From Calothrix sp. PCC 7103 (GTDB lineage: Bacteria > Cyanobacteriota > Cyanobacteriia > Cyanobacteriales > Nostocaceae): a stretch of 64,000 nt of DNA. The notes beneath the pieces were generated by a model that ran no database searches, was not told the DNA's origin, and saw only the letters and a list, made by a program, of their open reading frames with translations. The translations under genes were made by a program, and so were the position numbers. Of the stretch, positions 52,951-63,019 are shown in pieces. Position 1 is the stretch's first letter; every line of letters starts with the position of its first letter. The stretch lies in contig NZ_KB217478.1 in the NCBI RefSeq assembly GCF_000331305.1, positions 7,652,317 through 7,716,316 of the forward strand, given 5' to 3'.

Positions 52951-55140
52951 ATGCGGATCAGTGTTGGTTCTCCATTATTGACTATTAATCACGGCAGCAC
53001 CTTTATGGTGACTGATTTAAATGGACAAGTTGACTACAATGGTCATCAGGGTATTTTCTCTGAGGATACTCGTTACTTAAGTCACTATGCTTGCTATATT
53101 GATGGTCATCCGTGGATTCGTTTGAGTTCTACGACAACAACTTATTATGCTGCACGAATTTATCTTACTAACCCTGAATTTTATGGCAGAAATGGTAAGG
53201 TTTCCAAAAATTCGATATCGCTTATTATTAGTAGAACAGTTGAAGAAGGTATTCACGAGGAACTAGATGTAACTAATTATGGACTAGAAACAGTTAGTTT
53301 TAATCTAGAAATTGCCATGCGTTCAGACTTTGCTGATATATTTGAAGTGGAAACAAAGCAGTTTGTACGACGAGGACATATTGAGACTAATTGGAATGCT
53401 GAAAAAAAAGAACTTGCTACTAGCTATAAAAACGATGATTTTTACCGTTGCTTAATATATCAAGCACGAAATAGTACGTGCATACCACACTCAGCTAACG
53501 GGCGCCTATCTTTTCCAATTCAACTCAAACCAGGAGAAAGTTGGCACGCTGACTGTGATTACATTTTAATTGATAATGACCGTGTGCTATCAACTATCGA
53601 TTTTTCTTATAAGCAAACAGTAGATGAAAGCGTCATCAATACAGAAATTGAGCGACTACATTGTCAATGGGTTAATAGCGTTACAGAACTTATTTGTACT
53701 AACGAACATTTGAACTTACTTTATCGCCAATCTGTCGAAGATATCGGCGCCTTACGATTGTATGATTATGATTTGGCGCCGGATGTCTGGATACCTGCTG
53801 CTGGTGTTCCGAAGTTTGTAACGGTTTTTGGGAGAGATAGCTTGATAGTCAGCTTGCAAAATATGATAACTCATGCTGGCTTTGCAGTTGGTACTTTAAA
53901 GAAACTCGGTCAATTACAAGCGACTGAGTTGGATGATTGGCGTGATGCTCAACCAGGAAAGATTTTACACGAAATTCGCACTGGAGAATTAGCGCGTTTG
54001 GGACAAATTCCTCATTCACCTTATTATGGTAGTGCTGATGCGACACCTTTATATTTAATTTTGCTGCACGAAGCTTGGAAATGGATGGGGGACATTTCAC
54101 TTTTACAAGAACAGCGCGATGTGGCTTTGCGTTGCCTAGAATGGATTGATAAATATGGTGACTTAGACGGTGATGGTTTTCAAGAATACCAAGTACGTAA
54201 TAATTCACGTTACGGTATTGAAAACCAAGGTTGGAAAGATTCTGGTAACGCTATTGTTTACCCAGATGGCACCCAGGTACAAGCACCGAAAGCATTGTGC
54301 GAGTTACAAGGATACGTTTTTGATGCTTGGATGCGAATGGCAGAAGTATTTGAGGTGTTAGGGGAAAGCGAATTTTCTCGTGAGTTATATATAAAAGCAG
54401 CAAAACTACGTGAACGTTTTGAAGAGCGTTTTTGGTGTGAAGATATTGGTTTTTATGCTTTTACCCTAGACAAAGATAAACAGCCAGTTAAAACAATAAC
54501 CTCGAATGTTGGTCATTGTTTGTGGAGCGGTATTATTCGACCGGAACGCGCGCAACAAGTAAAAGAGCGTTTATTTACACAAGATATGTGGTCTGGTTGG
54601 GGTATTCGGACTTTATCGACTCAAACAAGAGCATATAATCCTTTTTCTTATCACCTTGGTTCAGTTTGGCCTCATGACAATAGTATTATTGCTTTAGGAT
54701 TAAAACGTTACGGATTTTCTAAAGAAGTCGCTGATGTTGCTCTAGGAATTTTTGAAGCAGGTAGCTTTTTTAGCAATTATCGTCTGCCAGAACTGTACGC
54801 TGGAGTTAAACGCGAACCTGGAAGTTTTCCGGCGCCTTATTTAGAGGCAAACGTACCTCAAGCGTGGGCAGCAGCCTCTGTGTTTCAAATATTACAGGCG
54901 ATGTTAGGTTTACGAGCTTCGGCGCCGAATCACTGTTTATATATAGACCCATATTTACCTGATTGGTTACCTGAGTTGACATTACGACGTGTGGAAGTTG
55001 GCAAAGCTTTAGTTAATTTACGGTTTTGGCGTGATGGAGCTTCAACAAAATGGGATGCTACTGTGGTACGAGGTAATGTTGAAGTTAGACAGAAAGCTTG
55101 GAGTCCTTGGAGTGTAAAAGAATCTTTAGCGGTACTGTAA
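52951..55140 (+). CDS. Glycogen-debranching-type amylo-alpha-1,6-glucosidase
   Basis: The 729-aa protein joins the bacterial GDE N-terminal domain (FMVTDLNGQV, HQGIFSEDTRYLSHYACYIDG, about 15-230) and the (alpha/alpha)6 catalytic barrel (about 255-725) with AAGVPKFVTVFGRDSLIVSLQ, HEIRTGELA, SADATPLYLILLHEAW, DLDGDGFQEYQ, GWKDSGNAIVYPDG and SVWPHDNSIIALGLKRYG. It probably hydrolyses alpha-1,6 branches or related glucosides; cytoplasmic. It is upstream of the PRC-barrel gene on the same strand. The related but truncated glucosidase at 59420 is a different family. Confidence 0.88.
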   Translation: MRISVGSPLLTINHGSTFMVTDLNGQVDYNGHQGIFSEDTRYLSHYACYIDGHPWIRLSSTTTTYYAARIYLTNPEFYGRNGKVSKNSISLIISRTVEEGIHEELDVTNYGLETVSFNLEIAMRSDFADIFEVETKQFVRRGHIETNWNAEKKELATSYKNDDFYRCLIYQARNSTCIPHSANGRLSFPIQLKPGESWHADCDYILIDNDRVLSTIDFSYKQTVDESVINTEIERLHCQWVNSVTELICTNEHLNLLYRQSVEDIGALRLYDYDLAPDVWIPAAGVPKFVTVFGRDSLIVSLQNMITHAGFAVGTLKKLGQLQATELDDWRDAQPGKILHEIRTGELARLGQIPHSPYYGSADATPLYLILLHEAWKWMGDISLLQEQRDVALRCLEWIDKYGDLDGDGFQEYQVRNNSRYGIENQGWKDSGNAIVYPDGTQVQAPKALCELQGYVFDAWMRMAEVFEVLGESEFSRELYIKAAKLRERFEERFWCEDIGFYAFTLDKDKQPVKTITSNVGHCLWSGIIRPERAQQVKERLFTQDMWSGWGIRTLSTQTRAYNPFSYHLGSVWPHDNSIIALGLKRYGFSKEVADVALGIFEAGSFFSNYRLPELYAGVKREPGSFPAPYLEANVPQAWAAASVFQILQAMLGLRASAPNHCLYIDPYLPDWLPELTLRRVEVGKALVNLRFWRDGASTKWDATVVRGNVEVRQKAWSPWSVKESLAVL

Positions 55141-55236
55141 GAGATTTTGTTTCCATCTATAGCTGGTATTCAGTTATCACTTTTTGTTCACATTGATTTT
55201 GAACAATAAAAGTAGCGAATTAAATAGGAGAGAAAA

Positions 55237-56085
55237 ATGGCACTTGTCAAGATTACAGACTATTACCACGACCATATAGATAGTCGCTCTGATGTTGATG
55301 ATATCGATAATTTCGACGTTTATACCGAAACAAATGAAAAAGTCGGTACAATTCACGATATTTTAGTTGATGAAACAAAGGGACGCTTCCGCTATTTAGT
55401 TGTAGATACAGGTTTTTGGATTTTTGGCAAAAAGGTTTTACTACCTGTCGGTCGTGCAAATATCCATTACAGCGACAAACGAGTTTATGCCAAAGGCCTA
55501 ACTAAAGAGCAAGTGGAAAATTTGCCAAATTACGATGAGCTACAAGAAATTGATTATGACTACGAGGAGCAAGTACGCGGTGTTTATCGCGGTTCTGTTG
55601 CTACTTCTGGTCTAACCCAACCTGCTGCTTACGACCGCGCGACTTATAACTATGAACAGGACTCTTCTTTGTACGATATACCAGAACTTGATAGTACAAG
55701 TGATGGTCAAAGTTTGAAGTTGTATGAAGAAAGATTGATTGCTAATAAGCAACGTCAAAAAGCTGGAGAAGTTTCAATAGCAAAGCATGTTGAAACTGAA
55801 ACTGCTCGTGTTGCTGTTCCTGTGGAAAAAGAAAGAGTAGTTATTGAACGTAACTCCCCCGCGAGTACAAAACCAGCTTCGGCGCCAAATGATGCTTTTC
55901 GTTCTGGTGAAGTAGCTCGTATGGATATCTACGAAGAAAAGGCAGATATTCAAAAACAAGCTGTTGTCAAAGAAGAAGTACGAGTTAAAAAAGTTGTCGA
56001 AAGTAATACCGTCGAAGCTACTGAACAAATCCGTCGCGAAGAATTGGATATCGATACTCAAGGGCGCCCTGTTGTGGAAAGGTAA
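55237..56085 (+). CDS. PRC-barrel and DUF2382 stress-type protein
   Basis: The 282-aa protein has a PRC-barrel (about 22-90: NFDVYTETNEKVGTIHDILV, GRFRYLVVDTGFWIFGKKVL, LPVGRANI) and a C-terminal DUF2382 (about 155-282: LKLYEERLIANKQRQKAGEV, then VEKERVVIERNSP, MDIYEEKADIQKQAVVKEEV, TVEATEQIRREELDI). This combination (YsnF-like) occurs in many cyanobacterial stress loci; its function is not settled. AGGAG lies before ATG 55237. Followed by a baeRF gene. Confidence 0.88.
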   Translation: MALVKITDYYHDHIDSRSDVDDIDNFDVYTETNEKVGTIHDILVDETKGRFRYLVVDTGFWIFGKKVLLPVGRANIHYSDKRVYAKGLTKEQVENLPNYDELQEIDYDYEEQVRGVYRGSVATSGLTQPAAYDRATYNYEQDSSLYDIPELDSTSDGQSLKLYEERLIANKQRQKAGEVSIAKHVETETARVAVPVEKERVVIERNSPASTKPASAPNDAFRSGEVARMDIYEEKADIQKQAVVKEEVRVKKVVESNTVEATEQIRREELDIDTQGRPVVER

Positions 56086-56115
56086 AAATTATATCTATGT
56101 GGGATGCGATGAATC

Positions 56116-56143
56116 GTAGAGACCGAATTAATTCGGTCTCTAC
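56116..56143. repeat. Perfect GTAGAGACCGAATT palindrome before the baeRF gene
   Basis: A perfect 28-base palindrome with ends GTAGAGACCG/CGGTCTCTAC and centre AATTAATT lies in the 83-bp gap. It argues against any start codon upstream of 56169 for the next gene. Confidence 0.85.
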
Positions 56144-56168
56144 AATGTATAATTTAAACGAGGTAGTC

Positions 56169-57320
56169 ATGAAATTATTTTCAATTGAAGAATTAGCAAC
56201 TTTAACCGCGCAAGAAAACACAGATTGCGTTTCTATTTATATGCCGACTTTTAAAATGAGTACGGAAACGCTACAAAATCCTATTCGCTTTAAAAATCTA
56301 ATGCGCGAAGCTGAGGAGAAATTGATTGCAAATGGAATGCGACCGCAAGATGCCAGAGATTTATTACTTCCTGTCCAAGAACTAGATGAATACGATTTTT
56401 GGCAGCACCAAAGTGATGGATTAGCGATTTTTATCTCAAAACACTTTTTTAGTTACTACATTGTACCTGTTGATTTTCAAGAGTTAGTTGTAGTTACCGA
56501 CCGCTTTCATCTTAAACCTTTAATGTCTTTACTTACAGGTGATGGGCAGTTCTACATTTTGGCTCTAAGTCAAAATTTAGTTCGCTTGTTCCAGGGTACT
56601 CGTTACGGTATTAGCGAAATAGAACTAGAAGATGTACCCACTAGTATGGCTGAAGCTTTAGAGTATGATGACCCAGAAAAAAGTTTACAGTTCCATACTG
56701 GTACACCTCAAGGTGGGAGTGGAAGCCGTGCGGCAATCTTTCATGGGCATGGAGCAGGTAATGATGATGAAAAAGAAAATATTCTTCGATACTTCCGCTT
56801 GGTCGATAAAGGATTACAAGATTTGCTAAAAGGTCATGCATGTCCTTTAGTTCTTGCAGGTGTTGATTATCTTTTACCTATCTACAAGCAAGCAAATTCT
56901 TATCCTAATTTAATTTATGAAGGCGTTACCGGAAATCCTGACCAGCTAAAAGCAGAAGAATTACATGCACAAGCTTGGCAAGTTGTTCAACCTTATTTTG
57001 AAGGTGCCAAAGATGAAGCTGTCGCTTACTATCAAGCAAACTTAGGAACTGGGAAAACAGCTAGCAGCATTCAAGAAGTTGTGCCCGCAGCTTACTATCA
57101 ACGAATAGAGTCTTTATTTATACCAGTAGGAAACCAGAAGTGGGGAATGTTTAATTCTGAGACAAGCAATGTGGAGATACACTCAGAACAAGAACCTGGT
57201 GACGAAGACTTGATGGATTTAGCTGCATTACATACCATTCTTAATGGTGGTACAGTGTATGCTGTGGCGCCAGAACAAGTACCAGGAAATGCTCAATTAG
57301 CAGCAGTTTTGCGTTATTAA
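56169..57320 (+). CDS. baeRF family protein (archaeo-eukaryotic release-factor-like domain)
   Basis: ATG 56169 follows GAGG at five bases, giving 383 aa (MKLFSIEELATL); an upstream frame start at 56097 would cross a palindromic repeat. The sequence fits the bacterial RF1-like families: DCVSIYMPTFKMSTETLQNP, DARDLLLPVQELDEYDFWQH, LAIFISKHFFSYYIVPVDF and the L7Ae-like end VAPEQVPGNAQLAAVLRY. These are thought to act on stalled or damaged translation complexes. Six bases separate it from the MscS gene; they appear to form one stress operon with the PRC-barrel gene. Confidence 0.82.
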   Translation: MKLFSIEELATLTAQENTDCVSIYMPTFKMSTETLQNPIRFKNLMREAEEKLIANGMRPQDARDLLLPVQELDEYDFWQHQSDGLAIFISKHFFSYYIVPVDFQELVVVTDRFHLKPLMSLLTGDGQFYILALSQNLVRLFQGTRYGISEIELEDVPTSMAEALEYDDPEKSLQFHTGTPQGGSGSRAAIFHGHGAGNDDEKENILRYFRLVDKGLQDLLKGHACPLVLAGVDYLLPIYKQANSYPNLIYEGVTGNPDQLKAEELHAQAWQVVQPYFEGAKDEAVAYYQANLGTGKTASSIQEVVPAAYYQRIESLFIPVGNQKWGMFNSETSNVEIHSEQEPGDEDLMDLAALHTILNGGTVYAVAPEQVPGNAQLAAVLRY

Positions 57321-57325
57321 CAGCT

Positions 57326-58690
57326 ATGAACCATGTCTTGGGTCGTGGTAAACGCAAGCTCGTTATAACCGCATTTATACTTACTATCACCAGTGTGGTA
57401 TTAATATCGCCAGAAAAAGCACTAACGCAACAAATTCCTATCACTCCAACTACTCCTCAACCAGAAGAAACGGAAACTGCAACAGATGGGCTATTTTTCG
57501 CTGATATTATTGTTAGAGGACAGCCCGTCTTTCAAGTTGGTAGTGTTGGTTCGGTAAATGCTAGTCAACGCGCGCAAATAGTCAACCGTCGTATAGCGGG
57601 TATTTTGGCCCAACCTCAAGCTAACAGAAATGTTACTACTGTACCCGACCAATCACGGGGTATTGCAACGTTACAAGTAGGCAATCGGGTTTTATTAACT
57701 GTCACCCAACAGGACGCGCAAGATTTTAATGAACCTGTCGAAACTTTAGCACAACAGTGGGCACAACAAGTTAATCAAGCATTTGAACAACCACCGTTAG
57801 CTATAGATGTTGGACAAAGATTATATACGACCGTGCGTCAGTTCCAACGGGATACTATTGACAACTTACCATCTTTTTTAGGCACCACTTTAGCATTAGG
57901 TGCAACTTGGATAATTGCAGCAAGTGTTCGTCGTTTAACCTTATTTGGTTCACGGCAATGGGAAGTAGACCGCAATTCTAAAATTCTGGTGAGTCGGTTA
58001 ATGTACGGTGGTGTTTGGGTAATTGGTTCAGTTGTTGCTTTGGGAGTTTTGGGACTTGACTTTGCGACTTTGGTCGGAACTTTAGGATTAACAAGTGTAG
58101 CTATTGGTTTTAGTTTGCGAGATGTTTTGAGTAATTACTTCTCTGGAATTATTTTACTTGCATCTCGCCCTTTTAGGTTAGGCGATCAAATTATTATCAA
58201 AGAATTTGAAGGTACAGTAACTCAAATTCAATTACGCGCGACAACATTAAAGACTTATGATGGGCGTGTAGTTTATATTCCTAATCAAGAAGTTTTTCGT
58301 GCTACTATTACCAACAATACGGCCTGTACAACTCGTCGTAACACTCTGACAGTGGGGATTGGCTACGAATCGGATATTACGAGAGCAAAAGAAATAATTA
58401 ATGAAGCTGTTTTAGCAGTCGAAGGAGTAGAAGCAGACCCGAAACCAGATATATTAGTGCGCGAACTTGCGGCAAGTACCGTAAATATTGAAGTTCGATT
58501 TTGGATTAATTCTCGACGCTTGCCATTTCTAGAAATGACTTCTCTGGTAGCACAAGCAATCAAAGAAGCATTAATGCAAGCGGGAGTTGATATGCCAACA
58601 GATATTTACACTGTAAGGTTACGAGGTTTAACGCCATTTAATGACAATCATCACGTTCATTATGAAGAGCAAAATCACAAAAGTAATTAA
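57326..58690 (+). CDS. MscS-family mechanosensitive ion channel
   Basis: The 454-aa protein has an N-terminal signal or helix, a periplasmic part (about 35-170) with repeated Gln and Asn, then helices near 185-205, 225-250 and 255-275. The pore helix and beta domain contain VGTLGLTSVAIGFSLRDVLS, NYFSGIILLASRPFRLGDQI and YIPNQEVFRATITN. It releases solutes on osmotic downshock. The long periplasmic part resembles other cyanobacterial relatives. Followed after 14 bp by a rhomboid gene. Confidence 0.88.
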   Translation: MNHVLGRGKRKLVITAFILTITSVVLISPEKALTQQIPITPTTPQPEETETATDGLFFADIIVRGQPVFQVGSVGSVNASQRAQIVNRRIAGILAQPQANRNVTTVPDQSRGIATLQVGNRVLLTVTQQDAQDFNEPVETLAQQWAQQVNQAFEQPPLAIDVGQRLYTTVRQFQRDTIDNLPSFLGTTLALGATWIIAASVRRLTLFGSRQWEVDRNSKILVSRLMYGGVWVIGSVVALGVLGLDFATLVGTLGLTSVAIGFSLRDVLSNYFSGIILLASRPFRLGDQIIIKEFEGTVTQIQLRATTLKTYDGRVVYIPNQEVFRATITNNTACTTRRNTLTVGIGYESDITRAKEIINEAVLAVEGVEADPKPDILVRELAASTVNIEVRFWINSRRLPFLEMTSLVAQAIKEALMQAGVDMPTDIYTVRLRGLTPFNDNHHVHYEEQNHKSN

Positions 58691-58704
58691 AAGGAAAATA
58701 AGCC

Positions 58705-59397
58705 GTGGTTCCACTACGAGACAATAACCCAACAACAATAACTCCATATGTTAATTATGCATTGATTATCATTAATATTCTTATATTTATCTATCAAGTA
58801 AGCTTAACATCACAACAATTACAAAGTTTTGTTCGCGTAGCAGCGTTAGTACCCTGCCAACTTTCTGGAACTTGCCCTGTCGGCAATCAAATAATTCCAG
58901 AATGGCTGACTTTAATAACTTCCCAATTTTTACATGGTGGTTTTTTACACCTTGGCGGAAATATGTTATTTTTGGCTATTTTTGGTAATAATATTGAAGA
59001 CCGTTTAGGGCATGTTAAATATTTAATTTTTTATTTAACTTGTGGTGTTTTGGCAGCATTAAGCCAATGGTTCTTTTCACAAAATTCTACAATTCCAGCT
59101 TTAGGTGCCAGTGGTGCAATTGCAGGAGTTTTAGGAGCATATATCCTCAGATTTCCACGCGCGCAAATTTTGACTTTAGTTCCTTTAGGCTTTTTTATAA
59201 CTACAGTGCGACTTCCTGCATTCTTATTTCTAGGATTTTGGTTTTTCCAGCAAGCTTTTTACAGTGTAGCTAGCTTACAAGTTCGCAGTAACATTGGTAT
59301 GGAAAGCGGTGGCATAGCATATTGGGCACACGCAGGAGGGTTTGTTTTTGGCGCCCTTCTTGCTCCTCTATTCGGTTTATACAATAAGCATCCGTGA
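58705..59397 (+). CDS. Rhomboid-family intramembrane serine protease
   Basis: The 230-aa membrane protein starts at GTG 58705 after AAAAGGAAA. It has about six helices, the cap LTLITSQFLHGGFLHLGGNM (with N86), the catalytic GASGAIAGVLGAYI with S136, and the second catalytic residue H209 in YWAHAGGFVFGAL. Rhomboids cleave membrane proteins within the bilayer; the substrate is unknown. All catalytic residues are in place. Fourteen bases after the MscS gene, 22 before the next. Confidence 0.9.
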   Translation: MVPLRDNNPTTITPYVNYALIIINILIFIYQVSLTSQQLQSFVRVAALVPCQLSGTCPVGNQIIPEWLTLITSQFLHGGFLHLGGNMLFLAIFGNNIEDRLGHVKYLIFYLTCGVLAALSQWFFSQNSTIPALGASGAIAGVLGAYILRFPRAQILTLVPLGFFITTVRLPAFLFLGFWFFQQAFYSVASLQVRSNIGMESGGIAYWAHAGGFVFGALLAPLFGLYNKHP

Positions 59398-59419
59398 AAT
59401 ATAGCAAGGAGTAAAAAAG

Positions 59420-60322
59420 ATGACCGCAGAAGAAAAAAGATTACAAGAAGACCGTAATCGCCAAGCATACTGGCGCCGATGGGGTCCTTACTTAAGCGAA
59501 CGACAATGGGGAACAGTACGCGAAGATTATAGTGTAGATGGTAGTGCTTGGGATTATTTTCCCCACGACCATGCTCGTTCGCGCGCTTACCGTTGGGGAG
59601 AAGATGGTATTGCTGGTATTTCTGATAATCATCAGCGTTTATGTTTTTCTGTAGCTTTATGGAATGGGGAAGACCCAATATTGAAAGAAAGACTATTTGG
59701 ACTTAGCGGTCCAGAAGGAAATCACGGCGAAGATGTTAAAGAATATTATTTTTATCTTGACAATACTCCTTCCCATGCTTACATGAAATATCTCTATAAA
59801 TATCCCTATAAAGCCTTTCCATACAGGGAATTAGTAGATGAAAACCAGCAACGAGGATATCATGAGCCAGAGTTTGAACTGATAGATACTGGTGTATTTG
59901 ATGATAATAAATATTTTGATGTATTTGTCGAATACGCTAAGGCATCACCAGAAGATATTCTCATTAAAATTTCTGTAGTTAATAGAGGCAGTGAGCGCAA
60001 AACTTTACATGTTCTACCAACTTTATGGTTTCGCAATACTTGGTCTTGGGGCGAAAACAGTAAAAAACCTATTTTGACGCTTGATGAAGAGGGTGTCGTG
60101 AATGCCTCCCATCCTAGCTTGGGTGATAGTTGGCTATTTTGTCAAGACTGTAAAGAGTTTTTGTTTACTGAAAATGAAACTAATCACAAGCGGTTATTTG
60201 GCAATACAAACCAGAATCCTTATGTGAAAGATGGGATTAATAACTATATAGTTAATGGAGAAAAAGAAGCAGTCTTGCCAGTAAGTAATTCTTGTTGCTA
60301 TATAATTTCTTGCCATCTGTAA
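59420..60322 (+). pseudogene. Glucosidase-like protein (MGH1-like, GH63-type), 3'-truncated
   Basis: The first 285 or so residues match the start of large glucosidases (about 880 aa): [60 protein letters not shown] and [18 protein letters not shown]. After [11 protein letters not shown] the sequence changes to unrelated [15 protein letters not shown] and stops at 60322. The catalytic barrel is absent, so the enzyme cannot be active. The break falls at about 60275 where the minus-strand kinase gene begins to match. Confidence 0.8.
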
Positions 60323-61345
60323 TCTATAGCGTTGAGAAGATATAAACTTCCAAAATCTTTGAAGAAATTGCAAATAATTAATTTTAATAATTTTGTGAGC
60401 TATTGCTATAGGCAGTTCAATCAATATTTTTTTAACCATCTTTCTTAATAATCTGGAGAGTTCTCTTTGATACCAGAACAAAGGATGATTTAAAAACCAT
60501 CTAGCTTGATGTTCGTTGATGAACCCCTTTTTTAGTTGGTATTGAATACTGCAATCAATTTTTCTTAACTTTTTCCACTTCTCTTGATGATAATTTAATT
60601 GGTCGATATCATCTAAAACTTCATAATACTGTTTGCTACCTAAATTATCTTGCAAGTGTAAATAATTATTATTTACATATTGTTTTAATTTAATAATATC
60701 TACGTCATCAAATAATGCTCGTCTATATTTAAATGATGTAGGAATATAAAATGACAAAAGCGCTAAGGGATTTAAAGGAAATAAAGCTGGCACACCTGAT
60801 TCTAAATCTATCCAAACAAAAAGAGCTTGACCTGAGTCACTAGCTAATAAAAAATTATTTAAAGCTGTAGGTGTTCCTTTTCCTGCTTGCCAAACTAATC
60901 CGTCAAAACCAGCTTCAATTAATTTCTTTTGTAAAGGTTTCATTACACCATGAATTAAAGCTGGTAATTCACGAACTCTATCTTGATTACAGGGTTGTTG
61001 TAATGCGACGTGCCTTCCTTCAATAAACTCTGTATCCATTTGGTAAGCTTTAAATTGTTTATTCCAATCAATACCTTTTGCCTCTGCAACTTTTAAATTA
61101 TCATTAAACCAAAATTTCACTAATGCGCTCATAATTCGACGACGATAAAAAGCGCACTTAATTGCGTCTTCATTCCAAACATACGGATTAGGGGCGCCAA
61201 AGAAAAAATAATGGATTATACTGGCGATTGTATCAGAATAAAATATTTTCCTTGCTATTTGATCTTCTTGCTTTTGTACTAAAAAAACTTGTCCAGACCT
61301 ACCAGCACCTAATAGTTTATTATTAAGATTTTGTTGTTTTTCCAT
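60194..61345 (-). CDS. Protein-kinase-like membrane-associated protein, C-terminally truncated
   Basis: The 383-aa frame has a kinase-like N-terminus: [14 protein letters not shown] (glycine loop), ARKIF (lysine), a helical lobe, [20 protein letters not shown] and DLESG, an active-site arrangement like LPS-core or InaA-type kinases. The last part, from about residue 358, lies antisense to the truncated glucosidase and is not expected family sequence ([11 protein letters not shown]). It overlaps that gene by 129 bp. The middle helical region ([20 protein letters not shown]) suggests membrane contact. Activity may survive, but the C-terminus looks lost. Confidence 0.6.
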   Translation of the reverse strand: MEKQQNLNNKLLGAGRSGQVFLVQKQEDQIARKIFYSDTIASIIHYFFFGAPNPYVWNEDAIKCAFYRRRIMSALVKFWFNDNLKVAEAKGIDWNKQFKAYQMDTEFIEGRHVALQQPCNQDRVRELPALIHGVMKPLQKKLIEAGFDGLVWQAGKGTPTALNNFLLASDSGQALFVWIDLESGVPALFPLNPLALLSFYIPTSFKYRRALFDDVDIIKLKQYVNNNYLHLQDNLGSKQYYEVLDDIDQLNYHQEKWKKLRKIDCSIQYQLKKGFINEHQARWFLNHPLFWYQRELSRLLRKMVKKILIELPIAIAHKIIKINYLQFLQRFWKFISSQRYRLQMARNYIATRITYWQDCFFFSINYIVINPIFHIRILVCIAK

Positions 61346-61461
61346 TGAGTTTCTCTATATGCATAATTGTAATAAATGTAACTATATAATAAACACGACA
61401 TAGTTATTTTTATATTCATTTATAAATATGATTTAAAAATGATGGACGATGTTAAGATGAC

Positions 61462-62973
61462 CTAGAACCTAACCCCTTTTTTCTTAAAATTAATCAACGA
61501 TAAAAATAAAACTAAAACAGGAACAATTTCTAATCTTCCTATCCACATTAATATCATTAAGGTAAGTTTACCTAACCAATGTAAATCAGGATGAGTAATT
61601 CCCACAGATAAACCGACACTACCTAGGGCAGAAGCTGCTTCAAAAATCACATCTATCAAGCTGTATGGCGCCACATGTAGCAAAATTACTACTCCCAGTG
61701 CAATTGCACAGAACCAAAGTACTAACAAAACAGTAGCAGCTTCAATTGTGCGACTAGCTTCAGCTTCTGTTACTATTTTCCCCTCTACCCGATAATGCAT
61801 CAATTGATGAGGTTGCAGTGATAATTTTTGCAAGTGCCATACAACTGCTTTGCTAAAGAATACCAAACGATTTAATTTTAACCCACCAACAGTGGAGCCA
61901 GCGGCGCCACCTACTACCATTCCCAAAATTAATAACAGTTTTGCGCTCGAACTCCAATTTTGTAAATCGACTGTTTCAAATCCACAAGTCCCTAAAGCAG
62001 AAACCCATTGAAATAAACTATCTAGCCAAATAAACGAACCAAAAAACCAACGGTTCTCAAATAATAGTACTACAGAACCAAGAGCTAGTAGCAGCCATAA
62101 TGCTTTATGTTGAGAATCTTGCCAGAATGCAGATAAACGTTTTTGTGTAATAAAGTAGTAATGAATTGGGAAGCTAATGGCGCCTAAAGTCATCACTACA
62201 ATTACAGCAAGCTGAACCGCTGAATTATAACTAGCAATACTATCATCCCGTATACTAAATCCACCTGTAGAAATACCTGTTAAACCATGATTAATAGCAT
62301 CCCACCAAGGCATTCCAGTAATACGAAACAACAAAATACTGAATCCGGTGTAAAGCAAATAAATCCACCAAATTCGGCGTACTGTTGCACTAACAGTTGC
62401 TGCGATACGTTTCGAGCGACCCTCTGCACTGTAAAGTTGGTAGGCATCCGTACTTGGTTCAGACACAGAAAGAACTAGTACAATGACTCCAACTCCCCCA
62501 ATCCATTGCATAAACGAACGCCACCACTGTAAACTATGCGGCAGTCTACTTTCATTCAGTGTCACAGTTAGTCCTGTGCTGGTAAATCCAGAAACAGCTT
62601 CAAATAAAGCATTCCAAAAATCTTGGAACTCTCGTATATTTACTGGGGTTTGGGTATTAGCAAAAAAAGAAGCAGTAACCCAAAATGGAATGGCGCCTAA
62701 AAATGGAATTATCCCCCAACTTAAAGCAGCAATTATCATCGCGTGACGTAAATGAGTTTCCCCCTTTCCCTGAAAATTGCAATACAATAATTGACCAATA
62801 AGTAAAGAAGAAAGCGCAGTTATCAAAAATCCCCAAACTGCATAATATTCTCTAAACCATAGACAAATAGGCAAAGAGGCAAGTGCCATTACACCTGGGA
62901 CATGAAGTAATAAGCCAACATCATGCAGGATAGAATGAACATGAGGATTAATTTTTTGAGTTTTTGTTTTCAC
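61462..62973 (-). CDS. TrkH/KtrB-family potassium uptake protein
   Basis: The 503-aa membrane protein contains the four P-loop signatures of the family: SGFTSTGLTVT, GLTGISTGGFSIRDDS, ALGTCGFETVDLQNW and ALGSVGLSVGITHPD, each with the conserved glycine that forms the K+ filter. About ten helices. It imports K+ (or Na+-coupled K+) with a TrkA/KtrA regulatory subunit; no such gene is in the window. A small membrane protein gene lies 47 bp upstream on the same strand, so they are probably cotranscribed. Confidence 0.9.
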   Translation of the reverse strand: MKTKTQKINPHVHSILHDVGLLLHVPGVMALASLPICLWFREYYAVWGFLITALSSLLIGQLLYCNFQGKGETHLRHAMIIAALSWGIIPFLGAIPFWVTASFFANTQTPVNIREFQDFWNALFEAVSGFTSTGLTVTLNESRLPHSLQWWRSFMQWIGGVGVIVLVLSVSEPSTDAYQLYSAEGRSKRIAATVSATVRRIWWIYLLYTGFSILLFRITGMPWWDAINHGLTGISTGGFSIRDDSIASYNSAVQLAVIVVMTLGAISFPIHYYFITQKRLSAFWQDSQHKALWLLLALGSVVLLFENRWFFGSFIWLDSLFQWVSALGTCGFETVDLQNWSSSAKLLLILGMVVGGAAGSTVGGLKLNRLVFFSKAVVWHLQKLSLQPHQLMHYRVEGKIVTEAEASRTIEAATVLLVLWFCAIALGVVILLHVAPYSLIDVIFEAASALGSVGLSVGITHPDLHWLGKLTLMILMWIGRLEIVPVLVLFLSLINFKKKGVRF

Positions 62974-63019
62974 CTATATGCAAGCAAATTATATTAAGCG
63001 ACGAGTTGAGAAATTACCT

